DNA of 64,000 nt from Acidobacteriota bacterium (GTDB taxonomy: Bacteria > Zixibacteria > MSB-5A5 > GN15 > FEB-12), in assembly GCA_035529075.1 (NCBI GenBank), contig DATKXK010000006.1, positions 1-64,000 on the forward strand, written 5' to 3'. Positions within the stretch are counted from its first letter, which is position 1. The number at the start of each line of letters is the position of its first letter. Below, piece after piece: positions 35,445 to 43,152 of the stretch. The translations under genes and the position numbers were made by a program. The notes below the pieces were generated by a model. The model saw only the letters and a list, made by a program, of their open reading frames with translations. It was not told the DNA's origin and did no database searches.

Positions 35445-35606
35445 ATGGATGACGCTGAGCAGGTCAAGGTGGTCGTAGACGGTAAGGAACTGGAAATAAA
35501 CCAGTTCGTCTCGACCGTTGTCGGCAATGTCGTTTCCGGAGTGATATTGTCGCTAAAGCTCGATCACGAACCACAGACGATTGAGGTTACAGTAGTCAGG
35601 AAGTAA
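35445..35606 (+). CDS. Small conserved-looking protein, 53 residues
   Basis: ATG at 35445 (an in-frame GTG at 35427 would add six residues), product starting MDDAEQVKVVVDGKELEINQ and ending IEVTVVRK. The layout is beta hairpin (VKVVVDGKELEI), helix (NQFVSTVVGNVVSGVILSLK), beta strand (QTIEVTVVR), a compact, believable fold. From memory it resembles 55-65-residue proteins in archaea and some bacteria with the pattern VxVNGxxIxLNxFVxxVLxNVVxGxxxSLK, but I cannot cite a family. It sits 39 bp after the membrane protein, at the end of the formate dehydrogenase operon. No strong ribosome binding site. Confidence 0.6.
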   Translation: MDDAEQVKVVVDGKELEINQFVSTVVGNVVSGVILSLKLDHEPQTIEVTVVRK

Positions 35607-35636
35607 GGCAATTATACAACCCCTAAGCTTGACCGA

Positions 35637-35673
35637 GCCGGACGGCCTGCCGCGACAGCAACGGCCGTCCGGC
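35637..35673. terminator. Long palindrome at the end of the formate dehydrogenase operon
   Basis: GCCGGACGGCC and GGCCGTCCGGC form a perfect 11-bp stem around a 15-nt loop. A second hairpin (CGGGAGG with CCTCCCG) follows directly. No T-tract, so it may be a terminator, a transcript-stabilising structure or a leader structure of the next gene. Confidence 0.45.
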
Positions 35674-35870
35674 CGACAGGGTCGGGAGGGAAACGTCCCG
35701 GCCTCCCGTGTTTGGAAAGGTCGTCATGCTGCCAGTACAGATATTTCCCCGTAATCATCGCTTACTGTCCGCTCGGTGCGGCCAGACCGCCCGCATGAGA
35801 TTACACGTTTCGGACAACTCGGATTCACGACCGACTGAAGAGGGCCGCCGCGGTTCTCAGGGAGGGCGAC

Positions 35871-36674
35871 GTGTTTTGTTGTGATAAGATCAGATTGATC
35901 CTGCTGCCGGCCCTGGTTTTTATCATTGCCGCCGGGTGCAGCAAGGACAGTGACGAAAACAACCCGCTGAATACAGCACCGCCCCGCGACGGCGCTCTCT
36001 GGGTGCATCTGGCCGACGATTCGGTTCGCGTGCCGTTTGCCGGCCTGCCGAGGATCGACGTTGACGGCGAGGAGGCGATTCTCCTGTCGGAGTTCATCGA
36101 CACCAGTATCATCCCCATGTTTGAAGATAAGGGTGGGAAACTGTACGACGCGCGCATCCTGTATGCCTACGAGATCATGGGCGAGGACGGGTTTTCGCCG
36201 TCCGGCACAAGAGGCTATCCGGACAACGTGTGGGAACACCTGTCGCTGGGGTACATCCTGACGTCCGCGCAGCGCGTGGTGTTCCCGGACGACAAGATCG
36301 ACCTGCCGGGCGGGTACAACGTGAAGGACGCCGCGCGGATCTACGTCCACCGCAAATTCGACGTCAAGGCCGTCGACACGATCGATTTCCGCGAGTGCCG
36401 GGACATGGTCACGGTCCAGGTGACCAATCCCGACGGTGACCCCGAGCAGGCCATCGCCCTGAAGGATCTGATCCTTCCGCTCGTGGCCGAACCGGGGAGT
36501 CACGCCTACAACCTGCGGACGCTCGATGATTTCGGCCCGTCGACGGACCTGACCTGGGAAGAGTTTCAGACCGGTTACTGGCTCCTGTCAAGCCAGAAAA
36601 CCATGTTTACCGCGCCCGGTCTCACGGGGGGGAAATACAGGTTAAAGGTTCTGCACCGAATCCTGGTGAAGTAA
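35871..36674 (+). CDS. Lipoprotein with an internally duplicated domain
   Basis: 267 residues, GTG start with GGGAGG about 6 nt upstream. Lipobox IIAAGC puts the lipidated Cys at 23. Two copies of a roughly 95-residue domain can be aligned by eye. Copy 1 (about 65-170): EEAILLSEFID, YDARILYAYEI, WEHLSLGYILTSAQRVVF, LPGGYNVKDAARIYVHR. Copy 2 (about 195-267): QAIALKDLIL, YNLRTLDDFG, WEEFQTGYWLLSSQKTMF, LTGGKYRLKVLHRILVK. The stop codon overlaps the start of the TonB receptor by one base (TAATG), so they are translated together, and the lipoprotein probably acts with the receptor at the cell surface or in the periplasm. I do not recognise the family; molybdopterin-oxidoreductase-like folds have somewhat similar spacing, but no cofactor Cys is present. 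Confidence 0.75.
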   Translation: MFCCDKIRLILLPALVFIIAAGCSKDSDENNPLNTAPPRDGALWVHLADDSVRVPFAGLPRIDVDGEEAILLSEFIDTSIIPMFEDKGGKLYDARILYAYEIMGEDGFSPSGTRGYPDNVWEHLSLGYILTSAQRVVFPDDKIDLPGGYNVKDAARIYVHRKFDVKAVDTIDFRECRDMVTVQVTNPDGDPEQAIALKDLILPLVAEPGSHAYNLRTLDDFGPSTDLTWEEFQTGYWLLSSQKTMFTAPGLTGGKYRLKVLHRILVK

Positions 36675-38626
36675 TGAAGGCGCGAACGGCGCTGCTGACG
36701 ATATGCAGCCTCACGGTAATTGTGCTTGTCGCCCCGGCGTCCTCCCGGGCGCTCGATGAGACCGTCACGCCCGACACGGCCGACGTGTATGAGCTGGAAA
36801 CGGTCGTCAGGGTAAAGGGCGCGGCTATCCACAGCCCGGTCGTCGTCACCGAACTGACACCCGAGGACATCGGCAGGAGGAACGTCGTAACCGTTGCCGA
36901 CGTCTTGCGGAACGAACCGGGGTTGAGCATCACCCGGGGTGGCTCGAAGGCCGAGACGCAGACGAGGATTCGCGGCCTGCCGGCCAGGGATGTGCTGGTG
37001 CTGGTCGACGGCCGCCCCGTCAACCCGGGTTACTACGGCAAAGTGGACCTGTCGATGTTGTCAGTGGACAACGTGGCCAGGATCAGGGTGACGAGGGGAC
37101 CGGCCTCGGTGGCGTACGGTGCCAACGGCATGGCCGGCGTGATAAACATCGTCACCAGCAACGGGCTGGAGAAACCGCGCACGGTCGTCAGGACCGAACT
37201 GGGCGATTACCAGTATCGTAAACTCACCGTCAACCACAGCCGGAGAGCCGGCCGATTCAACTACTGGATCTCGGGCTACGAGGATCACTCCAGGGGATAT
37301 GTTCTCAGCGGCGATTTCGAGCCGAACAGTCTGGAAGACGGCGGCCTCAGGGACTACAGCTTCTATCACATGCTCGGCGTCAGCACCAAGCTGGGGTATC
37401 AGCCCGCCGAAAGCTCCCTGTACTCGCTGTCGCTCGGTTACCACTGGGCGCGACGTGACATCTCACCGTCGGTACATCCCTCCACTGCCGCGCCGCTTCG
37501 GTATTTCCCGGACTGGCAGCGCTTCAACGGGGCGGTGAGCGCACACTGGACCGTCAGCCCGGCGGCCGAACTCAAATCGGTAATCTTCGTCGATGCCCAG
37601 CATGACCGCCTGATAGAGTACACCGGCAGCGAAAAGCGCGAGGACCGGATCGCCTGGGATTCCCGGCTGGAGAACTGGACGGTGGGGGCCAGGATGGATG
37701 CCAAACTGCGCTCCTGGCGGAAGCATGAGGTTCACGCCGGTCTGGATGTCAAGCGTGACCTGATGAATAAGAAGCCCGACGTCGACGAACCGTGGATCTC
37801 CTGCCACACGTATCTGGGCACCGTGTTCCTGCAGGATATCTATCTACCATGGGACAACACGGAGATAACTCTCGGATCGGGATACAGCCTGTTCGCCAAC
37901 CAGGACACTTCTTTAACGGACATGGTCTATACCGGCAGGCTGTCATGCATGGCCGGCCTGGTGCAGCGGCTGCCCGCCGGGTTGGAGGGTCATGCCGGCT
38001 ATGCCCGCGCCGTTCGTTTTCCGACGCTTCACCACCTGTACAGCGAAAGCTCCGGCAATGACAGCCTCAAAGCTGAACAGGCCGACAAGTACGAGATCGG
38101 GCTGAGAAGCCGGTTTGGCATGGGGCAGAAGGACCGGTACTGTATGCTGTCACTGGCGTGGTTTCATAACGACGTGAAGAACCTCATCGACCGGGCGTCG
38201 AGGACCTTTCGCTTCAGGAACATCGGCCGGGCCCGGTCGCAGGGCTGGGAAATGTGGGTTCACGGTCAGTTTTCCCGGCGCCTCTCGGGTGGAGTGAGCT
38301 GGGCGCACCTGCTGAAGGCCGAAACTTCCGATGAGCTGCTCGACGAGCTGTCGCCGAACAAAGTCCGCTTTTACGTCTCGGTCGAGGCGGCATCCGGCAC
38401 CGAACTGAACTACGAGCGAACGTATTTCGATGAACGCACCACGTTTGACGCGTACGTCATGCTCCCGGACTACGTGGTTCACAATGTCAACGTTACGCAA
38501 ACGCTGCGGTATTCGCTGAAGCTGCGACTGGCCGTGAGCAACGTCACCGACGCCTGCTATGAAGAGGAACTCGGGTACCCGGCGCCCGGTCGGCAGGTCA
38601 CCGTCGGACTCATATGGGGAGATTGA
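36674..38626 (+). CDS. TonB-dependent outer-membrane receptor
   Basis: 650 residues with a signal peptide (1-26). A plug domain follows: VADVLRNEPGLSITRGGSK (76-94), RIRGLPARDVLVLVDGRPVN, RIRVTRGPASVAYGANGMAGVINIV, the classical plug motifs. The remainder is a 22-strand barrel whose C-terminal NVTDACYEEELGYPAPGRQV segment is the usual last-strand signature. Size and plug resemble the BtuB/CirA group. Substrate unknown. It is coupled to the duplicated-domain lipoprotein and lies between the formate dehydrogenase operon and the fdhD-mobB-mobA operon, suggesting a link to that metabolism. It converges with mobA, 29 bp apart. Confidence 0.88.
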   Translation: MKARTALLTICSLTVIVLVAPASSRALDETVTPDTADVYELETVVRVKGAAIHSPVVVTELTPEDIGRRNVVTVADVLRNEPGLSITRGGSKAETQTRIRGLPARDVLVLVDGRPVNPGYYGKVDLSMLSVDNVARIRVTRGPASVAYGANGMAGVINIVTSNGLEKPRTVVRTELGDYQYRKLTVNHSRRAGRFNYWISGYEDHSRGYVLSGDFEPNSLEDGGLRDYSFYHMLGVSTKLGYQPAESSLYSLSLGYHWARRDISPSVHPSTAAPLRYFPDWQRFNGAVSAHWTVSPAAELKSVIFVDAQHDRLIEYTGSEKREDRIAWDSRLENWTVGARMDAKLRSWRKHEVHAGLDVKRDLMNKKPDVDEPWISCHTYLGTVFLQDIYLPWDNTEITLGSGYSLFANQDTSLTDMVYTGRLSCMAGLVQRLPAGLEGHAGYARAVRFPTLHHLYSESSGNDSLKAEQADKYEIGLRSRFGMGQKDRYCMLSLAWFHNDVKNLIDRASRTFRFRNIGRARSQGWEMWVHGQFSRRLSGGVSWAHLLKAETSDELLDELSPNKVRFYVSVEAASGTELNYERTYFDERTTFDAYVMLPDYVVHNVNVTQTLRYSLKLRLAVSNVTDACYEEELGYPAPGRQVTVGLIWGD

Positions 38627-38655
38627 CCGCGGCAGGATTCAGAGTGCGCGGCGTT

Positions 38656-39264
38656 TCACAGTCGCTCCAGGTGCCGCCGGTACTGCGCCACCATATCCTG
38701 ATCGTTGAGGCTGACGAATGACAGCGCGTAGTCCGGTACGTCGGCAAACGTCGCTTCTTCGAGGTACCTGACGTTCACCTCCCCGAGAAGATCCGGTAGA
38801 TAGCAGTTGTCCTGTGTGGCAAGTCGTTCTGCCGACGGCAGTATGGTCCGTCGGTAGACGGCGTGGAGCGGTTGCCTGATGCCGTCGATAAGCGGGATCA
38901 GTATGTCTTCATCGGCGGCCGCTTGCAGGACGGTTCGGATGGCCGCCGGTTTGATCAGCGGCATGTCGCAGCCACACACAAAAACAGCCGTCGAGGCGGA
39001 CCGGAGAAGACCGTTGTAGATTCCGCCCAGTGCTCCTTTGCCCGCAACGGGGTCCGGGTGGCTGTCCAGGCCGAGTTCCCGCAGCCCGGCCGTGTCGCCT
39101 CCGGCGATGATGACCTCGTCGAATACCGTGCGGAGTGTGTCGTAGACTATTCGAATCATCGGTCTTCCGCCGATGTCGAAAGTGCACTTGTCCTGACCAA
39201 ACCGCCGGCTCTGCCCGCCGGCCAGTATGACTGCTGTTCTTATGTTATCGCTCCCGTGTGTCAT
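38656..39264 (-). CDS. mobA: Molybdenum cofactor guanylyltransferase MobA
   Basis: 202 residues, cytoplasmic. The nucleotide-binding signature LAGGQSRRFGQDK is at 14-26 and the metal-binding VCGCDMPLI around 95-103, both characteristic of MobA, which joins GMP to molybdopterin. This provides the MGD cofactor needed by the formate dehydrogenase encoded 6 kb upstream. The start codon directly follows the stop of mobB. Last gene of the fdhD-mobB-mobA operon. Confidence 0.92.
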   Translation of the reverse strand: MTHGSDNIRTAVILAGGQSRRFGQDKCTFDIGGRPMIRIVYDTLRTVFDEVIIAGGDTAGLRELGLDSHPDPVAGKGALGGIYNGLLRSASTAVFVCGCDMPLIKPAAIRTVLQAAADEDILIPLIDGIRQPLHAVYRRTILPSAERLATQDNCYLPDLLGEVNVRYLEEATFADVPDYALSFVSLNDQDMVAQYRRHLERL

Positions 39265-39795
39265 TCAGGTCACAGTTACCGGCCGTAAGCGGCCGAGGTT
39301 GTCCGCGATGTGCTGTCCCAGTTCCTGCTCCCGCCCGTAGTCAAAATGCGGCAGGGCGTAACCGAACAGATCGGTCCCGTAGGTGGCCAGAAGCTCCGAA
39401 GCGGGGACGACGCCTGAATCCGAATACCCCGGCCGGCACACTTCGACCTTCAGGCCCGGGTTAGATTTCAGGCCTTCCACGAGCACGAGATCCACGTGAC
39501 GGTAAAACAGGCGGATGATGTCGTCCATGTTGGCCGGAGTGATATCGGCCCGGTTGAAATTGAAAGCAAACGAGCCGGTTCCGATTATGCCGGTGACGTC
39601 ACTGCCGGCTTCCATGTGCCGGTACGTGTCCTTGCCTTCGGTGTCCCAGTTGAAACGGTCGTGTTCGGTGTGTTTCAGAGTCCCGACCTGTATATCCAGC
39701 GCCTTGAGGACCGGCACGATCAGCTCGGCAAAGCGGGTCTTACCCGAGTTCTTGCAGCCGACGACGTGGAGGATTCTCGTCATGTCGCGGCTCAC
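39265..39795 (-). CDS. mobB: MobB-type GTP-binding protein for molybdenum cofactor synthesis
   Basis: 176 residues from the GTG at 39795 (overlapping the fdhD stop as GTGA) or 172 from the ATG at 39783, which gives the more family-like start MTRILHVVGCKNSGKT. P-loop GCKNSGKT at about 13-20. DLVLVEGLK is the MobB Walker-B-type motif. TLKHTEHDRFNWDTEGKDT is also typical. MobB assists MobA in making molybdopterin guanine dinucleotide. The C-terminal 40 residues (FGYALPHFDYGREQELGQHI) extend a little beyond the minimal domain. Confidence 0.9.
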   Translation of the reverse strand: MSRDMTRILHVVGCKNSGKTRFAELIVPVLKALDIQVGTLKHTEHDRFNWDTEGKDTYRHMEAGSDVTGIIGTGSFAFNFNRADITPANMDDIIRLFYRHVDLVLVEGLKSNPGLKVEVCRPGYSDSGVVPASELLATYGTDLFGYALPHFDYGREQELGQHIADNLGRLRPVTVT

Positions 39796-40553
39796 GGCGT
39801 TATCCGATCCACCCGGCCCAGAACGACCCGGTCCGGTCGGTTCAAGCGACCGACCACTGCGATCCCCGCGGCAGCGGCAATTTCAGCCGCCAGTGTCGTC
39901 ACCGACCTCTGTGACGTGACCACGGGCACCCCGGCCCGCGCCGATTTCAATACCATGTCCGATGAAACGCGGCCGGAGGTAGCCAGAATCGCCGCGCCAA
40001 AATCGACGCCGTGGAGCAGGCCGGCTCCGATTGCTTTGTCGACGGCGTTGTGCCGTCCGACGTCGAACCCCATGGGCCAGGCCGACGGATCGTCTCCCGT
40101 CACGAGTGCCGCACAGTGCACGCCCGGACCTCCGCCCCGCGATGCCAGTTCCCTGAACATCATCGACATGATACCCGGCAGCCGCCCGGCGCTGATCGTG
40201 AGAGGCGAAGTCAAGGGGACGAGGTCCCTGAGGTATTGCGATGACTCGATCCGGCCGCCGCCGCAGCCCGTCGGCGTGACCAGAGAAGCCGGGGAAGGTT
40301 GTGACGGCACCGGCGTGGAGAGACAAACGCTGATATCCGGACTGCCGTCGCAGGAGGCCACCCCGAGCGTGTCGATCTGGTCAGGACCGTCTATATACTC
40401 CTGGCAGAACAGCCAGCCGACGGCGAATTCCTTGAGGTCGCGCGGCGTGCACAGAAGATGCGAGAAGAACCGGCCGTTTAGAAACAGCCGGACCATTTTT
40501 TCCTCGGGCAACTGGCCTTTCTGAATCACGCCGAATTCTCCATTGTGGGGCAT
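39792..40553 (-). CDS. fdhD: FdhD sulfurtransferase for formate dehydrogenase maturation
   Basis: 253 residues. Family motifs: LCTPRDLKEFAVGWLF (35-50), GVHCAALV, DVGRHNAVDKAIGAGLL (substrate-binding region), ATSGRVSSDMVLKSARAGVP. FdhD passes sulfur from IscS to the molybdenum cofactor of formate dehydrogenase. The usual CxxC of the mobile loop is reduced to one Cys: the sequence is TPTGCGGGRIE, with Gly at the second Cys position. Start of the fdhD-mobB-mobA operon. The assignment is firm; whether the single-Cys form changes the mechanism is open. Confidence 0.9.
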   Translation of the reverse strand: MPHNGEFGVIQKGQLPEEKMVRLFLNGRFFSHLLCTPRDLKEFAVGWLFCQEYIDGPDQIDTLGVASCDGSPDISVCLSTPVPSQPSPASLVTPTGCGGGRIESSQYLRDLVPLTSPLTISAGRLPGIMSMMFRELASRGGGPGVHCAALVTGDDPSAWPMGFDVGRHNAVDKAIGAGLLHGVDFGAAILATSGRVSSDMVLKSARAGVPVVTSQRSVTTLAAEIAAAAGIAVVGRLNRPDRVVLGRVDRITP

Positions 40554-40673
40554 GATGCGACGGTACCGGAGCGGCAGAACGTCATCGGGCCTATGATACG
40601 ACCTTACCCTCGGTCCGTCAAGGCGAGATCAATGACGGGGTAAATCGACTTGTCCTGGTGGTTCTTGCCCGCG

Positions 40674-41300
40674 TCAGGTCGACGGCCGTTCGGCAGGCAG
40701 GGTGAAAAACGACCTGAAACAAAACAGGAACCACAGGGCCAGGGGCAGGAAGGGATCGACTATCCGCCGGTTGAACTCGAGCGCCCACATCCAGAACCAG
40801 TGCCAGTTGTAGCTGTAGCTGACATACCTCGCGTAGTCCTGCTGAAGATCTTTAACCAAAATCCAGCGCGTGTTCTTGGCGAAAATGAACAGGTCGCATA
40901 TGTGCCACAGAACAATCAACAGCGGCGCGATTAACAGGAAGCGCCACCGTGCGGGAGGTTTGATGAAAACGACGGTGGCCAGGAAAAGCGCCGCCCACAG
41001 GCTCAGGTTGTACGAGACGGTGTCCGTCGGCCTGTTGCCGGGCAACTCAAACATCTGGTCGCGGCCGTACGCTCCGCCCACGGTTATCCGGGCCGCAACT
41101 ACGAAGTCGCCGCGGTCGACGGTGATACGGTAGGACGTGTCCGCCGACTCAAACGCATTGGTGACGGTCTGCGAGACGGACGCCAGAAAGCGGCTGTAGG
41201 CCGGCAGTGCTTTCCCCCAGAGCCACCCCACGGGTATGTAGAGTACCAGGAAGATGACCAGAACGAGTATGATCTTAACCGGTCTTGACAAATTTCTCAT
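40674..41300 (-). CDS. Exosortase H-associated membrane protein (putative)
   Basis: About 208 residues from the ATG at 41300, overlapping the end of the exosortase gene by 26 bp; an ATG at 41324 would add eight residues. About four transmembrane helices: VKIILVLVIFLVLYIPVGWLW near the N-terminus, then a periplasmic stretch of about 70 residues (YRITVDRGDFVVAARITVGG), SLWAALFLATVVFI, RFLLIAPLLIVLWHICDLFIF, and a last one near LPLALWFLFCFRSFF. Proteins of this shape are encoded directly after exosortase H in several genomes, to my recollection. Its job is unknown; position makes a role in sorting likely. Confidence 0.65.
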   Translation of the reverse strand: MRNLSRPVKIILVLVIFLVLYIPVGWLWGKALPAYSRFLASVSQTVTNAFESADTSYRITVDRGDFVVAARITVGGAYGRDQMFELPGNRPTDTVSYNLSLWAALFLATVVFIKPPARWRFLLIAPLLIVLWHICDLFIFAKNTRWILVKDLQQDYARYVSYSYNWHWFWMWALEFNRRIVDPFLPLALWFLFCFRSFFTLPAERPST

Positions 41301-41832
41301 ACCACAGGTACCAGAACGCGGCACCGAGCGCGATTATGACGAACTCCCACACGTACAGGTGCATGGTGTCAAACAGGAACGCGGAGGATGTGCCCGCATA
41401 CCAGAGGGTGAGGATACGGACGTAGTTGAGGAACATGATCAGTATGACGGCCAGTGTCAGGCCGATCAGTTTCGGACGCCAGCGGGCGGGAAAGGCGATA
41501 ATACCGGCCAGCACGATGGCCAGCGCGTAGATGCCGTTGCAGCCCTCCGCGATGTTGACGCCGAACTCCGGGCTGTGAACCGACGTGCCGCCGGAAACAA
41601 CGCCGTTGTCTCCCATCAGCCTGAGAAACGCAGCCGAGGACCAGGCAAGGAACTCGTTGAGCGGCATGATTACTTTGAAGTATACGGCCGGTATCATGAG
41701 GATACTGAAAATGACCACCAGCGTCAGGCCGAACCAGAGGTATATCCGAAACAGCGGCCAGTTGGCCTTTATGATGTGCCGGAGCCGCCCGGGGGACGGG
41801 CGTGGTTTCGGCCTTCGTTTCCTCTTTGCCAT
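41275..41832 (-). CDS. xrtH: Exosortase H (IPTLxxWG-CTERM-type)
   Basis: 185 residues from the ATG at 41832, preceded by GGGAAAGG; upstream in-frame starts at 41868 and 41874 are possible. A basic N-terminus is followed by five or so transmembrane helices. The exosortase active-site residues are all present: Cys98 in AEGCNGIYAL, Arg139 in LNYVRILTLWYAG, His158 in MHLYVWEF. Exosortases are inner-membrane transpeptidase-like proteases that cleave C-terminal sorting signals and pass the protein to a surface anchor. The short length and the IPTL-CTERM protein three genes upstream identify the H subtype. Confidence 0.88.
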   Translation of the reverse strand: MAKRKRRPKPRPSPGRLRHIIKANWPLFRIYLWFGLTLVVIFSILMIPAVYFKVIMPLNEFLAWSSAAFLRLMGDNGVVSGGTSVHSPEFGVNIAEGCNGIYALAIVLAGIIAFPARWRPKLIGLTLAVILIMFLNYVRILTLWYAGTSSAFLFDTMHLYVWEFVIIALGAAFWYLWYEKFVKTG

Positions 41833-42003
41833 GCCGCCTTTCCCGGTGTGCCGCGTAGAACGTGCCATAGGCAATTAACGCACCATAAAGCCTGCACACA
41901 AGAGGTCAGAGACAGGCCGTCCGGATATGGGGAATCCGGGCGACCCGACGGGCCACCCGGATTTCCTGTTTAACAAGGCAGACAAGACACGGCACACCGG
42001 CGG

Positions 42004-42195
42004 TCAGTCTCCCGGAGTGATCCACAGGTGGGCCATGTATGCCAGCATTGTGGCGCTTATGAGTGTCCCGACGACGTCACGCAGGGGCACGGAACTGGAA
42101 ACCAGAAAAGCTATGGCCAGCCCTATGACGGCCAGGCCCAGCGTAACCGCCAGCACCTTCCAGAAGACGTCGGGAACAAACAGCCGACCGTACAT
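42004..42195 (-). CDS. Small two-helix membrane protein in the exosortase locus
   Basis: 63 residues, starting 2 bp after the stop of the IPTL-CTERM gene. Two transmembrane helices (FWKVLAVTLGLAVIGLAIAFLV and VGTLISATMLAYMAHLWI). No family recognised. Tight spacing between substrate and exosortase genes argues that it is real and belongs to the system. Confidence 0.6.
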   Translation of the reverse strand: MYGRLFVPDVFWKVLAVTLGLAVIGLAIAFLVSSSVPLRDVVGTLISATMLAYMAHLWITPGD

Positions 42196-42197
42196 GG

Positions 42198-43058
42198 CTA
42201 TGCGTTCGCCTTAGCTATGACCGTCCGGCGCTGCCTGACCACCACCGTGATGACGGTCAGGACGAGCAGCGCGAAAATGATCAACCCCCACTCGGAGAGG
42301 GTGGGGATGGGGGCCAGGTCCGGCAAGGTGAGCCCCACGCGTGGGCCGGCTGCCCCGTCCTCGAGACCGAACGTGATAGTGGCTGGGGAGGAAAGCAACC
42401 ACGCGTTGGTGGCATTCTCCCAGTCCAGTGCGACGACAGTATCCTCGACCCTGGTCACGACAAAGCCTGCACTCGTAAGCGAGTCCTCCAGCATGGTCGC
42501 CGCCTCTGTTGGTGTGGCACCCGAAGCGAGGGTGGCCGTAACGGTATGCTCATTCAACGTGAGCACGAGGGTGCCCGGATCCGTGACATCAGCATTCGGC
42601 AGGGCGCAAACCCACTCGAATATCCTCTCGCCCGGTATTGCCTCGGATACTGCAAAGCTAGCGTCGACGTACGTGTCGTAATCGAGCTGGTTGTCCTCTA
42701 TGTCGACCATACTGATGGGGTCTTTAGGTTCCGTGCGGCCCGTGATGTTGATGGCGTTGTCGCCATTGGCTTCAGCCTCCCAGCCCTCGTCCGTCAGATC
42801 CGTGAGGATCAGGTTTCGGGCCTGCTCCTCGGTCAGTCCCTGAACATAATGGATCACATTGTATGTTGTCCCGTCTTCGCTTACCGCTGTCACGGTTATC
42901 GTCATCCCTTCCGGAGCTACTTCGCCATAGAAGTGCAGGCTATAGCTGCCGGTCTTGGCTTCAGCCTGCTGGGAAAGCGCGGTGAAACTGGCAAACAACA
43001 GGGCGACAAAGACAACAAGTATCCAGAGAGTTCGATTCCCGTTTTGTCCATGCCTCAT
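42198..43058 (-). CDS. Exported protein with IPTL-CTERM sorting signal
   Basis: 286 residues from the ATG at 43058 (GAGGAG 9 nt upstream; a longer frame reaches 43109 without a site). Signal peptide 1-34 (WILVVFVALLFASFTALS). The mature region is acidic, strand-rich and of unknown family, with a repeated pattern of LTEEQARNLILTDLTDEGWEA (about 78-98) and ATPTEAATMLEDSLTSAGFV (about 187-206). The C-terminus is a textbook IPTL-CTERM: IPTLSEWG at 251-258, a hydrophobic helix LIIFALLVLTVITVVV, then RQRR. It should be the exosortase H substrate. It is the only such signal seen in the window. Confidence 0.88.
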   Translation of the reverse strand: MRHGQNGNRTLWILVVFVALLFASFTALSQQAEAKTGSYSLHFYGEVAPEGMTITVTAVSEDGTTYNVIHYVQGLTEEQARNLILTDLTDEGWEAEANGDNAINITGRTEPKDPISMVDIEDNQLDYDTYVDASFAVSEAIPGERIFEWVCALPNADVTDPGTLVLTLNEHTVTATLASGATPTEAATMLEDSLTSAGFVVTRVEDTVVALDWENATNAWLLSSPATITFGLEDGAAGPRVGLTLPDLAPIPTLSEWGLIIFALLVLTVITVVVRQRRTVIAKANA

Positions 43059-43152
43059 AAGAATATTCTCCTCTGTGTATCCCCGGTCGACGAGACGCGC
43101 CGGGAACACATCGGTTTAATTGCTAAACGTTGTTACATTAGCAGTCGAAGCT

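Noticed and set aside
35607-35870. Cobalamin or molybdenum-cofactor riboswitch before the lipoprotein/TonB genes
   Set aside because: Two strong hairpins are present, but I cannot find the B12 box or the Moco motif core, so only a palindrome is reported.
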